Below, one piece after another: positions 44,826 through 55,396 of a stretch of 64,000 nucleotides of DNA. Origin of the DNA: Setomelanomma holmii (taxonomy: Eukaryota > Ascomycota > Dothideomycetes > Pleosporales > Phaeosphaeriaceae); the NCBI GenBank assembly GCA_010015745.1, contig ML978161.1, positions 1 through 64,000 of the forward strand, given 5' to 3'. A model generated the notes under the pieces. That model did not search any database. It worked only from the letters and a program-made list of their open reading frames with translations, and was not told the DNA's origin. Numbering within the stretch: the stretch's first letter is position 1; the number at the start of each line of letters is the position of its first letter. A program made the translations under genes and the position numbers.

Positions 44826-46205
44826 CTACGCTCTGAGGCCATTGCTTGCCAGCCAATCCTGAATGACCTGGTATCCAGCAGTAGCATTATAATGGAAGTT
44901 CAGACCGTGGCCTGTATTAGGCTGGATATACGCTTCAAACGCGGATGCTGCAGGGAATCCCGCCTTGACACCAGCTGGGATGTTCGCGGCGGTGCTGTTT
45001 GGTACCTGCCCGTAGCAGTTGCCTCCGCAGAAGGGTATATCGTGCTGACCCGTAACAACAAGAGCCGGGCCGGTGAAGGGGCTCGTCATAGGAGCGCTGC
45101 CGATGGTCAAAAGCTCGCCGGTGGTGACGGGCTGCTTGGTTTGCTCGCCCTGAAGCGCCAGACCAACGTCGTAATTGCCTGGGTATAGGAACGCGAATTG
45201 CAAAGCCGTGAGGTCGGATGATGCCATGTAGCCGGAGGGGTAGTTCAATGGCGTAACGCTCTTATTGTAGCCTGTAATAAGATCTAGGACCTCAGTTGTA
45301 GCAACAATATCCCAGACATCTTGCGATGGGAGATCGACTCCAGCAGTATCAAGGATAAACTGCAGACTAGAGACAATATCCTTGTCGGCTTTGTACTGAG
45401 CGGCTAGCTTGCGTACACCCTCGTTGGAAGCATTACCCAAACGCAAAGGCTGATTCAGTCTAGCGCTATGCAAGTTCCAGCCTGCAACGATGTATGGCAG
45501 GAACATGCTAGCTGTGGAGTATCCCGTAAGGACTACACCATCTGTATTGTTGGGGTACAAAGCAGACAACCAGAACGACTGTACGGAGCCGAACGAGTGG
45601 CCCACATGAATGACCTTTTCGTAGGCGGCACTAATTTCTTGGATCTCGCCACTCCGGAGTTTCAGGGTTACGGCATTCAGTGCCTCAACCTCTGCTTGTG
45701 CTTGGATCTCGTTGAAAGGGTCGCCGTGAGACGAGTTGCCGATACCGAGGCGATCGATGGCAAGTGTGCTGTAGCCGGCCGCTAGCGCAGTATTGACGTA
45801 GCTATAGTTGTAATTGTTGTAGTCTAGATCCCAGTATCTATTCCCATGTCAACATTGCGCCTGATCAGTAACCAAAGGTCGAACTCACGTCTTATCAAAA
45901 CCGATGCCATGCGACAGAAGCTGGATAGTTCCACTGCTGCCGCTGTCCGGTTTGCAGTACTGTGCGGAGATCTTGTAGCTGCGTTGCAATGTCTGGTATC
46001 CTTGTAGCAGCGTCGCGGTATAGTTTGCCTGGTACTCGCTGAATCGAGTCGCGAATGCGCCAGTATCAAGATTGCTCTGCACTGGGACTTCCTTGAATTG
46101 GCCTTGTCGCGATGAGATGTCCACGGGAATAAGAAAGTTGGAGCATTGCCTGGCGGCAGCAGCGCTGGCCAGCAGCAACGGTGAAAGTGCTGTGAGAATG
46201 GCCAT
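44826..46205 (-). CDS. Secreted alpha/beta hydrolase, 442 aa
   Basis: Exons are 45889-46205 and 44826-45837 with a 51-nt intron (GTGAGT, CTGAT branch, ATAG). A signal peptide (MAILTALSPLLLASAAAARQ) is followed by SNFLIPVDISSRQG and a cap or lid region with Tyr/Asn-rich repeats. The fold shows LLSHGIGFDKTYWD (oxyanion region), STLAIDRLGIGNSSHGDP, the nucleophile elbow VIHVGHSFGSVQS (GHSFG) near 45600, the acid in VVTGQHDIPFCGGNC and the catalytic His in PNTGHGLNFH near the end. Several N-x-S/T sites (NYT, NSS, NNT, NAS, NKS) suit secretion. This type is widespread in plant-associated fungi. The substrate is not readable. It points the same way as the isochorismatase-like gene, 1.3 kb away. Confidence 0.87.
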
Positions 46206-47462
46206 GTTGATGTTTCCAAGTGTGTTTTCGGAAACAATGGAAAGATGTTAATGATATTCTGCTTCCGTGGAGAGAGATAGGGATCAAGCGCGAATAGTGG
46301 TGCGCACTGCAGTCATATATACGCACCCGAGGGTCTAGGAACCAAGTGCACGTTTAGCCGCAATGTCACATCATTGTCGATTTGGAATTGGACTATCCAA
46401 ACCTGACATGGATGAGCTCGCGCTTTCGTCAACATCGGTACTTTGTTCGCTGACGAACGGAGCCATCGTCCGAGCCGGTGTTGTGCAACCAATGGTGTCG
46501 TCCCGGATGGCTCCGCTAACTACTTCCATGGGTACTTACGCGAACGTATGGTGCAGTATTGAAATCGGAAGGGCGGGAGCCGAGGTGATGGCAATGTAAG
46601 TGTAAGATGCCAAAGCGGGCCGTCGCAAGGCTGATGCATACCGAATCAGGCTGATGGCGACATGATGCTGTCATAAGAGGCAGCGGGCTAACGTTGTTAG
46701 CTTTCATTAGTGTACGTTAGACCCAGCTGCGGAGCGGAGAAGTCCCAGTGTTGATCGAGCGCAAGTCAGGCACATCGCGACGTAACCCTTCGAGGCCTGC
46801 GTAAGCTTCGAACAGTACAGAAGTATTCTGAGCATTCCGCGTTAGCACATGGTCTGACTGCTGCATGGCAATAGATACTGCGTCATCGAAGCGTTGGCGT
46901 CCAATTGGCAATCACTCGGTGCCTTACAGAATGTGTTATCGTTCCGTTGTCGTCTAGTGGTCAAGTGCGATGAATTTTGTGCCTCGGCGGTACAATAATC
47001 ATGCACGTTCGGGACGATATTCGAGGACGAAGACGACGCTGCACTGCGACTGAACACAACATTGTGGATTTGCTAACAACAACACGTCGGTGGTTGTCAA
47101 GCAAACGCGCCCGGTACTCCGAGATGGCGACTGTTAATTGAGTTTTGCTGTCGTCCATGCGCAGCTAATTATGGTGATCTTCATGCTGGGATTGAATTTG
47201 AGATTCGCTCCAGGCTTTGGTGGCGCGGAGATCCGCAAACGTCATAATTCGACACGGAAGCAGTAGCGCGTGCGCCAAAAAGCTTCATAGCAGTTTGCAA
47301 TTGATCTGCGAGATGGGATTTGCAAATGTTCGCATTTGCTGATAAATGAGTCTGATGGGCAAACAACGGTGATGGAGAAGATGGAACGAAGGACAGGACC
47401 TCGCGCTCGGTAAGCTGCATGTCTCGACGTTGAGAAGCGGCCAATCAGCACGCAGCTCAGTG
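46206..47462. other. Intergenic, 1.25 kb
   Basis: The left 150 bases are the promoter of the alpha/beta hydrolase, and the right end is the 3' flank of the DHCR24-like gene. A tRNA-like A-box near 46950 has no matching acceptor stem. Nothing else is seen. Confidence 0.45.
46316..46321 (-). promoter_or_regulatory. TATA box of the alpha/beta hydrolase gene
   Basis: TATATA lies about 110 bases upstream of the ATG at 46205 on the minus strand. Distance and position match the TATA of the neighbouring secreted hydrolase gene. Confidence 0.45.
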
Positions 47463-48974
47463 TCAAGCCGCCTTCTTCTTCAACATGTAGTCTCCACCCT
47501 TTATAGCTTTGTAGATTCCGTACAGTCCGCTCAGGAAGGTGTTGCTTTTTACAATTCTTTTCAGCATTCCCTTCACACCTGTACCATAGTCATCCTTTCT
47601 GCCACGATCTTTGACCTTGTCCCAGATCGATGGCAGTGATGTCGCACTGAACTTCTGCCGCAACACAGCGTACTTTTGTTCGTCGTACACCTGCCACCAC
47701 TCGTCTTCGGTGTAGAAAACGCGTGAGTAGAGCCATTTGAGACCACCGAGTTCACGCATCTTGGCTTCGATCTCGCGGTTCGCACGAACGTATTCGGTTT
47801 CGGTTGACGGGTATGGACCCCATACACCAACGTTGATGTAGTCTCCGGCGTACACTGTCCCGGTCTTGGTACCATCCACGCTGCCTGCGTATGGTTTTGG
47901 ATGGCCCATCGATTTTCTGCCATCTTTGCGCAACGGACACAACCACAACGGGTATATGCCAAACTCATGATCGACGTATTCTGTGAAAGCTGCCGCATTG
48001 CCTGCAGGGAATGCAATATCTTGAATGATATACCGGTCTGTAAACCCGGACGCGTGTAGGGCATGGTACATGATCCGTGTATGCATGAAGTAGTCCAGCA
48101 GCAACCGTGTGAACCAGACGAAGGGGACCATGAACTGCTTGTATGCATACATTCCCATCCAGAAGGCACCTCTGTCGTAGCGGAACAGATAATCTTCTAT
48201 TGGCACAAGTTCTGTTGTGACGGTGCCAGTTCGTGCGATTGATCTAGCATTTATCCAGAACCATTCGTTCCAAGGCTTCGAGAAACGACGAATGGGCAGA
48301 CCAGCCGATGGTTTGGCATCTGTGAGGCGACCTGACACGATTACTCCCGATTTTTTCGAAAAGATCACACCATCCACGTAGTCGTTCTTCTGTTCTATTG
48401 TTTGCTGTCGCATCTTGTGCGTCGCATCTTCGGAAGAAGTAGTGGGGTGATAAGTCACCTCGACCATTTGTTTCAGTGGTAGAAGCTGTAATTCGACCAT
48501 CGTCAGCACACCGAGGGTGCCAAAGCTTCCTCGTAAGCCTTCAAAAAGTTCCGAATTCTGACTCGCAGAGGCGGTTATGAGCGAGCCATCAGCGAGCACA
48601 ACTTCTGCGCTTATGACTGTCCTGTCGAAGAAGCCATGTCTAAAACTGCTTGATTCCCCAGCTGTACCAACAAAGCCACCACCAACTGTGATGCCAGGGA
48701 ATTCCATTACGACCGGTGGTAGGAGGCCCACTCTCATGGTCTCGCGCACCAGGGCGTCCATGGGCACGTTTGGCTCAACCAATGCTGTTCGTCTTGCATG
48801 GTCGATGACAAGAACGTGATTGAGCGAGCTCACATCGACAATAGCATCTCGATCGAAATTTGCATGGCGCGTACTGTTTGTACTTCCGTGGTAAACGCGA
48901 AAGGGCGTCTTGGTTTGGTAAAAGTGCTGAATGCGAGAGCGTATCTTGCCAACCGTGGCTTCATGGGCGTCCAT
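47463..48974 (-). CDS. DHCR24-like FAD-dependent oxidoreductase A, 503 aa, intronless
   Basis: Homologous to Delta(24)-sterol reductase (DHCR24/DIMINUTO), which reduces a side-chain double bond using FAD. The start is the ATG at 48974 (MDAHEATVGKIRSRI); the frame upstream has no ATG. The FAD-binding domain shows FRVYHGSTNSTR, VDVSSLNHVLVID, TALVEPNVPMDALV, GITVGGGFVGTAGESSSF and RHGFFDRTV (residues about 24-130). The C-terminal substrate half has PIEDYLFRYDRGAFWMGMYA, IIQDIAFP, LWLCPLRK and GGLKWLYSRVFYTEDEWW. The N-terminal membrane anchor of animal and plant DHCR24 is absent; a hydrophobic patch (QFMVPFVWFTRLLLDYF) remains. Because fungi make ergosterol, the natural substrate may differ. 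It faces a paralogue 619 bases away. Confidence 0.88.
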   Translation of the reverse strand: MDAHEATVGKIRSRIQHFYQTKTPFRVYHGSTNSTRHANFDRDAIVDVSSLNHVLVIDHARRTALVEPNVPMDALVRETMRVGLLPPVVMEFPGITVGGGFVGTAGESSSFRHGFFDRTVISAEVVLADGSLITASASQNSELFEGLRGSFGTLGVLTMVELQLLPLKQMVEVTYHPTTSSEDATHKMRQQTIEQKNDYVDGVIFSKKSGVIVSGRLTDAKPSAGLPIRRFSKPWNEWFWINARSIARTGTVTTELVPIEDYLFRYDRGAFWMGMYAYKQFMVPFVWFTRLLLDYFMHTRIMYHALHASGFTDRYIIQDIAFPAGNAAAFTEYVDHEFGIYPLWLCPLRKDGRKSMGHPKPYAGSVDGTKTGTVYAGDYINVGVWGPYPSTETEYVRANREIEAKMRELGGLKWLYSRVFYTEDEWWQVYDEQKYAVLRQKFSATSLPSIWDKVKDRGRKDDYGTGVKGMLKRIVKSNTFLSGLYGIYKAIKGGDYMLKKKAA

Positions 48975-49592
48975 ATTCGCGGGCAAAATGCGTGTTTTCA
49001 GGGAATGATTCTTGCAGTGGTGTCAATCTGTTAAGGAGGCTGATCCTACGCTAGTGGGTCGCTCCTCTTGCACCGCACACTGCAGCAAGAACATCAACAA
49101 ACTCTTTGCTTCACCTTTCCACCCCAATCCACAACAGATGCAATGAACCCCAACGAAAGCTCTGATAATAGCACAGTCACAATCGCACACGCTACAGGCT
49201 TGCGAAATCGTTTCTCACGCGCAACCGCAGATCTTAGCGAGTGGAGCTCGTTCCGGGACTTCCGGCAAAAGACGCGAACTGCGCAATCCGATCTGGAATG
49301 TAGCGAAACAATGATATGATTCGACAATCGCGAACGAGGGCAGTAACTCAGCGGGGCAAGCGATGCCATGTAAGCTGCGTCGCACAACCGTGTTGAGACC
49401 TTCCCAGGTCAGCAGGAAGACTGCAGAAGCGTACCTGCATGCATCCAAGGATGCAGCGGAAGGACCATTGAACCGATAAGCTTGGAGTGGAGAAAGCTCA
49501 GCCCTGCGCTTAGGTCAGACATCAACAATATCGCCGCGCAATGTATCCTTCATTCAATTCCACAGCATCATCATTATCGCTACTCAGCTACC
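48975..49592. promoter_or_regulatory. Shared promoter region of the DHCR24-like pair
   Basis: 618 bases separate the start codons of two divergent paralogues. Short frames inside (49068-49319 and others) have no domain. A shared, possibly co-regulating, promoter is inferred from layout only. Confidence 0.5.
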
Positions 49593-51257
49593 ATGGAAGA
49601 GCACAAGTCGACGGTAGCTAGGCTTGCATCAGAGGTGGCACGCTTCAGCGCGTTGAAAATACCATTTCGATTATACCATGGCTCCACATTGTCAACGCGA
49701 CAGTCATCTCGTCGACATGGAGAGATCATCGATGTCAGCTCGTTGAGCCATGTGCTCCAGATTGACAAGGCTGCAAAGACGGTGCTTGTGGAGCCGAATG
49801 TCCCGATGGATCGCCTAGTCGAGGCGACGGTGGCGCAAGGCCTTTTGCCCAAGGTCGTTATGGGTACGTGTACGCCTTCGGCGTCTTGCAGTATCAACGT
49901 TAACTGTATGCTCAGAACTACCAAACATCACAGTAGGAGGTGGGTAAGTCTGAACTTCTCATTGCTATGGTCTTTGCTACACATGACCCACGTCTAAAGC
50001 GCGCATTAGATCGTTTTCCCGTAATTCTCATAGCTGACTATACCCAGCTTTGCCGGAACCAGCGGGGAAAGTAGCTCATACAAGTATGGACTCTTTGACC
50101 GGACCATTCGAGGCGTGGAAATCATCCTAGGAAACGGCGATGTTGTGTGGGCATCCGCCAAAGAACATCGAGACCTGTTCTTCGCAGCTGCGGGCAGCTG
50201 CGGGAGTCTCGGAGTCATTACACTTCTTGAGATGGAGCTCATTGGTGCAAAAAAGCATGTTGAGCTGCAGTACATCCCGGTCAAGGGCACGCAGGACGCG
50301 GTACAGCAACTTCGACATTACCAGCACGAGGCCGATGTCGACTACATGGATGGCATCATGTACTCCATGACCAGTGGTGTGATCATGATCGGTCGTCTGA
50401 CGAACAAGATCATACCAGAGAGGACATACAGGTTCGACAGAGCCTACGACCCCTGGTTCTATATGCATGCTGAGGATGTGCTGAGGGGGCTCGACAAGGA
50501 CAAAACCGACTACAGAGAGACAATACCCGTGCAGACCTATCTTTTCCGATACGACCGAGGAGTGTTTTGGAGTGGCCTGCGCGCTTTCAAGTACTTTGTC
50601 ACGCCCTTCAACCGCTTGACTAGGTACTTGCTCGACCCCTTCATGCACTCGCGAACTATGGTACATGCCCTGCATAGATCTGGCATCGCATCCAGGACAA
50701 TCATCCAGGACTACGGTGTACCATATGATGCAGCGGAAGAATTCGTCAAGTGGACAGACGAAAGAACAGGCATATGGCCACTCTGGCTATGTCCAGTCAA
50801 GTCAGCACCACAGGACGAGCGCAGTTTCTCCCAAGGGATTAACATCAAGGATGATATCCTCCTTGACATCGGCATCTGGGACATGGGACCGGCGGACTCG
50901 CACGCTTTCATCAAGCTCAATCGCGATTTCGAAGCCAAGGTCACAGAGTTGGGTGGCATGAAGTGCTTATACGCTCATGCTTACTATACCGAGGAAGAGT
51001 TCTGGAGCGTCTACGATGAGAAGAAGTACGGCGAGCTCAGGAGAAAGTACCACGCAGAGAGCCTGCCAAGCGTTTTTGACAAGGTCAAGGTCGATCTGCA
51101 GGGTGTTGCAGGTGGAAAGCGCGAGATCATACGGGAGAGCTGGAGTGAGTGGGCATACAATAGCTTCTGGGGCACATGGCCAATTGGAGGTCTGTACGGA
51201 GTGGCGAGCGCGACAAAAGGCCTCCTGGTGCAGAGTGACTTCCTGCTGAAGAAGTAG
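49593..51257 (+). CDS. DHCR24-like FAD-dependent oxidoreductase B, 502 aa
   Basis: Exons are 49593-49863, 49916-49943 (28 nt) and 50048-51257; introns are 52 and 104 nt. The microexon encodes the ELPNITVGG link of the FAD site and restores VVMELPNITVGGGFAGTSGE. Other matches to the paralogue are IPFRLYHGSTLSTR, VDVSSLSHVLQID, VLVEPNVPMDRLV, YGLFDRTIRG, TYLFRYDRGVFWSGLRAF, IIQDYGVPY, LWLCPVKS and GGMKCLYAHAYYTEEEFW. Alignment by eye gives roughly half identical residues with gene A. Both lack the classical N-terminal anchor. The two differ in intron content although they cover the same domain. Electron donor and substrate are unknown. Confidence 0.87.
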
Positions 51258-52006
51258 CCGTCTCTGTAGGCATCTCTTGGTTGAGATGGAACATCGCCGT
51301 AGCTGCTACAAATGTGGCGCCCCTTATGATGCCTGCAGCGGTCATGCAGAGCTCCAGTTCACGGTATACCCTAGTCGGGTTCTCCTTGCAGGGTACTTAG
51401 AGCTGCTGCGAACTTCGATAATTTTCTCTACGCGAGTCCAAGCTCCACGCGACGGGAGAGCAGGCAGGCCGTTGTGCGTGACTGGGCGGCCTGCGCATAC
51501 CAGAAGACCAGTTCTTGTGTTAATGAGGATGGCTGTTCGCGGTGCGGTGCAATGGTGTTTTGTTTCATATTGAGCCGTGTCGCGGGTGAAGACGCGTGGT
51601 GGAAGCTCTCGTCGCGTCGACGTCACACTCTCACGGAGTCCAGGCCGCGATTGGCTCTGGGACTGTGCAACACTGACGTAGCATAACCGCACCAGTTCCC
51701 CACCGCCAACCTCCTCAATTCACATATTCACACAGGCAGCAGCTGCCTTCCGCACTCAATTGTACACAACCAAATCTTCGACTACCTCGCTACTTTCAGC
51801 ATAACTGTCTCCACTCTGCATTTGCCTCAACTGCTGCAAAAATTGCGGAAATTGAGCAGACCACAGGGCACATAGCGACTTTTGCTTTTTGGCACGACAC
51901 TTTCTGGAGAGGTTCACAGTATGCACCCTAACGCAAAGCTCCCTACACTCAACCAATTTGACACTGACAGAAGCAGAGAACTGCACATCAACACGCATTC
52001 GCAGCC
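51258..52006. other. Intergenic, promoter of the coiled-coil gene
   Basis: Overlapping short frames on both strands are present without domains. The right end should contain the promoter and leader of the large coiled-coil gene. Confidence 0.5.
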
Positions 52007-55000
52007 ATGGCCCGCTTAAGTGGCCTCCCATCGGAGCATCACCACGAAGGACCTGGCGACGCACCCCGACGAAAGCGTGGCCGCCCGAACAAGAACCAGT
52101 CGTCCTCGCAGTCACAAAGCCAGGAGGTGGCCTCGACAGGCAAGCGCACTGCCTCCCCGACCGCGGAGCTGTCACACACGAAGCGCACCAAGCGCACGCT
52201 GGCCAACGATGAAGACCAGATCGCTGAAGAGATGGAACAGTCTGTCTCGCGGTCTCAGGCAGGCGATACCATCCGCGTCGAGACACATAGCAGCACTACA
52301 ACCCGTCGCGGCAACCGCCGCTACTCAGAGCCACCTGTCACTGCAGGCGCGCAGGAGGACGACGACGAGCTCACGATGAACCCGCCGCCGTCCACGCAGC
52401 CTGCATCAGGCCTCACACCACATCTGAACCGTATTGGCGCCGTTCGCCGCGATCTCGCCACTGTCCGTCGTGCTCGTATGTCGATGCCCGCCCAGCTGCA
52501 CGTTGAGCGCGTTGACGAAGAGGTCGACGGTACCCAGTTCCAGTATGCACCCCTCACCGCCGTCCTGGATAGCCGCACACGTCGCCGACTCCGCCGAAGC
52601 CATCTGAGCCAGGAGGTCAACGAGATCGAGGGCAGCCAAAAGAAGGACAAGAGCGAGCTGCTGGAGCTGCGCCGCCAGCTCAAGGCACAGGATAGCAAGA
52701 TCCAGGATCTAGAGTTCCGTCTGGAGGCTCGCCGACTGGGTGAGATTGACATGACTGATGAACATGCCGAGGTGCTGGAGCAAGAACTTGAACAGGCTCG
52801 CGAGGAGATCGATGCTCTTCGTGCGTCTTCCCTCTACAACGGTAGCGACCGCGAGATGAGCACCTTCGACGGCGCTGCAGACGTTTCAGACGATGAGGAC
52901 CGACTGCTGCTAGTCAACCCAGACGAGCTGCACATCAAGCGAGACATCGACGTCATCTACACACCCTCTGGCAAATATGCAACTCGCGTACAGGAGCTCT
53001 CGAGCCAGATGACCTTTGCGTCTCTGCCCGAGCTGTCACAACTCACCCACGACACCCTGATGGAGGACGACGACGCTGTTGTGCCCGACAAGATCCAAGA
53101 CCAGGCTGTCGAGCGCTATGAGCGGGAGCTCCAGCACTATATTCGCATTCTCGCCGAGTCGCAAGGTGCCCTGCGCGTTCTGACGCTGGAGTTGCAGAAC
53201 CTACATTACCTAGAGGCCGGGAGCTCAAGCAACGACATCCTTGTTCAGTTGCGTCACGGGTTCGACAGTCTGCGCCTGGAAGTGGAGAAGTTCTTCCCAG
53301 GTTCCACCACAAACCTCACCAACCAGCAGCTGCTCCATAAGATTCCTGAGCTTTTTGGTGGTATCTTCTTCGAGTTGAAAGAGAAGCTTACCCTCATCAG
53401 CTCATCGCAGAAGACTGAGATCTTGCTCCGCCGCCAGTATGAGGGTATCCTGGACCTGCTTGGCGAGTCTGAGGAGCGCGTACAAGAGCTTGAGCAGAAG
53501 TCGTTCAGCCTCGACAAGAGCAACGAGGAGAAGCAACGCAGTATCCTCAATCTTGAGGAGCAAGTCACCACCTTGACCGACCTCACTAATGATCAGGAGG
53601 CTGAAGTCAAGGACAAAGATGCCCAGATCAACGGACTCAATGATGAGGTCGGAGATAAGGACACCGCTATTGCACGTCTGCGAGAAGCCATCGAGACGTA
53701 CCGCAAGGATCTCGATACTGTCACACACACTGCTACTACCTTTGAGGCTGAACATCATGAAACGATCGCTCGCATGGAGCAAGAGCACGGCGAGCAGGTT
53801 CACGCACTTCAGCTTGAACTAGAAGCTGAGCAAGACGCGCGCGAAGCTGCCGAAGGTGATGCGCAGCAGAAGGGCGAGATCATCGATGACCTCGAAGGTC
53901 GCATCGAGCGCATGGACGCTGACATAGATGCCATCACACTGGAGATGACCCAACTCCGCGAGCGTCTCGCCGAGCAGACTTCAGCTCGTGAGACTGCCGA
54001 GGGGGAGCGTGATGAGCAGGCCGATGAGGCTTATCAGTACTCTGTGAAGATTGAGAACCTTGATGAGACCATCATCGACCTCAAAGCTCAGCTTGAAGAA
54101 GCCCTAACCAATCTGGCTACTGAGCGCAGTCAGCGGGAGAGGACCGAGGCGGCGTTAGATGAAGCCAATGAGAAGATTGAGGACCTCAACGGACGTATTC
54201 ACGATGCTGGTATTCAGGCCAACGAGCTTCGCTCAAAGCTTTTCCAGCTGCAGCAGGAGAAGGAAAACGAAATTGCGCAACTGGAAGAGGAATCACAAGC
54301 CCGCGAGGACGATCTCAACGACCGATTGGATACCGAATCTCAACTTCGCGACACGGCCGAGAAGACCGTCTTGAAGCTGACCAAACAGATCGAGAAGCTC
54401 GAAGCTACCTTGGCGACTCTCAACATCGATCTCACCAACATGACCGAAGCTCGCCAGCAGCTTGAGGAAGACCGGGAAGATCAGGTCGCGAACCTGAACC
54501 AGCAACTTGCCGACCTAAAGGCAAAATATCTGGCTCTGGAAACTTCCACAAACTCCACGATTACCTCCTTGCAAGCCAACATCACAGACCTCAACAACCA
54601 AGTTCAGCGCCAGCAGGCTGAGATTGAGCGTCTCACCGAAGAAGTAGCTGAGAAGGACCGCGTGTATGAGGACGACACCAGCGCTTTGAAGGCGGAGATC
54701 AGCGAGCTGCAAGATGAACTTGCTGAAGAGCGCACGGAGGGCAAGAGGAACCGCAAGGAGATAGAATCATTGTCCAAGCGCGTCGAGAGCGAGGCGAACG
54801 AGCTTCTGAACATGATGAATTCTCATAGCGAAGAAGTCGACTCGCTCAAGACAGTCATTTCGACTCATGAGGTCACTATCCGGACCTTGCAGGCCAGCGC
54901 ATCGCAGCGCTCTGAAGAGTACGAAGAAGAGCTCCTGGAGCGCACTCGCGAGATCGAGGAGATGCAAATGATGGGCACCGCGCGTGTCGAGACCATTACC

Positions 55001-55396
55001 GTCCTCCAATCCCAGATCGAAGACCTCAAGATCCGCTTCGCAAAGCAAGAAGAGGACACGCGAGTCACCATCGATGCGCTCAACCTGGCCCACCGCCAGC
55101 TCGTCGAGCAGAACGAAGCCCTTTCCGAGGCTCTCAAGCTGCGCAACCTCGAGCGTCTCAAGGCAGTCCAGGAAATGAAGTCCGCCAACGTCGTCATCAA
55201 GACTCAGAACGTCGACCTCGGCAAAGTTCACAACGGCAAGATCACCAAGACGACTGAGAAGATAAAGGTCGCAAAGAAGGGTAGCAAGAAGAAGATCTCT
55301 GCTCGCTCGTGGCGCGACTCGGGCATGTTTGAGGATGGCTCGCCGTCCAAGGTCGATGGCGAGGACGACGTTGCGGAGGACTTCCTTGCTGCCTAG
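52007..55396 (+). CDS. Large AT-hook coiled-coil protein, 1129 aa, intronless
   Basis: A single 3.4-kb frame. The N-terminus (1-190) is disordered and basic, with an AT-hook RRKRGRPNKNQ at about residue 21-31, a KRTKRT patch suggesting nuclear location, and an Arg-rich DSRTRRRLRRSH segment. An early coiled coil (215-270) and a conserved-looking middle block follow (about 310-480; DIDVIYTPSGKYATRVQELS, LQHYIRILAESQGALRVLTL, LTNQQLLHKIPELFGGIFFE). A long unbroken coiled coil then runs from about 480 to 1065. The tail is Lys-rich (EKIKVAKKGSKKKISARSW) and ends in acidic DDVAEDFLAA. The function is unknown. Architecture suggests a chromatin- or nuclear-scaffold-associated tether rather than a motor, since no ATPase is present. 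Confidence 0.85.
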   Translation: MARLSGLPSEHHHEGPGDAPRRKRGRPNKNQSSSQSQSQEVASTGKRTASPTAELSHTKRTKRTLANDEDQIAEEMEQSVSRSQAGDTIRVETHSSTTTRRGNRRYSEPPVTAGAQEDDDELTMNPPPSTQPASGLTPHLNRIGAVRRDLATVRRARMSMPAQLHVERVDEEVDGTQFQYAPLTAVLDSRTRRRLRRSHLSQEVNEIEGSQKKDKSELLELRRQLKAQDSKIQDLEFRLEARRLGEIDMTDEHAEVLEQELEQAREEIDALRASSLYNGSDREMSTFDGAADVSDDEDRLLLVNPDELHIKRDIDVIYTPSGKYATRVQELSSQMTFASLPELSQLTHDTLMEDDDAVVPDKIQDQAVERYERELQHYIRILAESQGALRVLTLELQNLHYLEAGSSSNDILVQLRHGFDSLRLEVEKFFPGSTTNLTNQQLLHKIPELFGGIFFELKEKLTLISSSQKTEILLRRQYEGILDLLGESEERVQELEQKSFSLDKSNEEKQRSILNLEEQVTTLTDLTNDQEAEVKDKDAQINGLNDEVGDKDTAIARLREAIETYRKDLDTVTHTATTFEAEHHETIARMEQEHGEQVHALQLELEAEQDAREAAEGDAQQKGEIIDDLEGRIERMDADIDAITLEMTQLRERLAEQTSARETAEGERDEQADEAYQYSVKIENLDETIIDLKAQLEEALTNLATERSQRERTEAALDEANEKIEDLNGRIHDAGIQANELRSKLFQLQQEKENEIAQLEEESQAREDDLNDRLDTESQLRDTAEKTVLKLTKQIEKLEATLATLNIDLTNMTEARQQLEEDREDQVANLNQQLADLKAKYLALETSTNSTITSLQANITDLNNQVQRQQAEIERLTEEVAEKDRVYEDDTSALKAEISELQDELAEERTEGKRNRKEIESLSKRVESEANELLNMMNSHSEEVDSLKTVISTHEVTIRTLQASASQRSEEYEEELLERTREIEEMQMMGTARVETITVLQSQIEDLKIRFAKQEEDTRVTIDALNLAHRQLVEQNEALSEALKLRNLERLKAVQEMKSANVVIKTQNVDLGKVHNGKITKTTEKIKVAKKGSKKKISARSWRDSGMFEDGSPSKVDGEDDVAEDFLAA

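Noticed and set aside
46943..47015. tRNA-like A-box (GTCTAGTGGTCA) with a weak B-box-like GTTCGGGAC downstream
   Set aside because: No 3' half pairs with the TCCGTTG acceptor, and no cloverleaf could be formed. Chance or a fragment.
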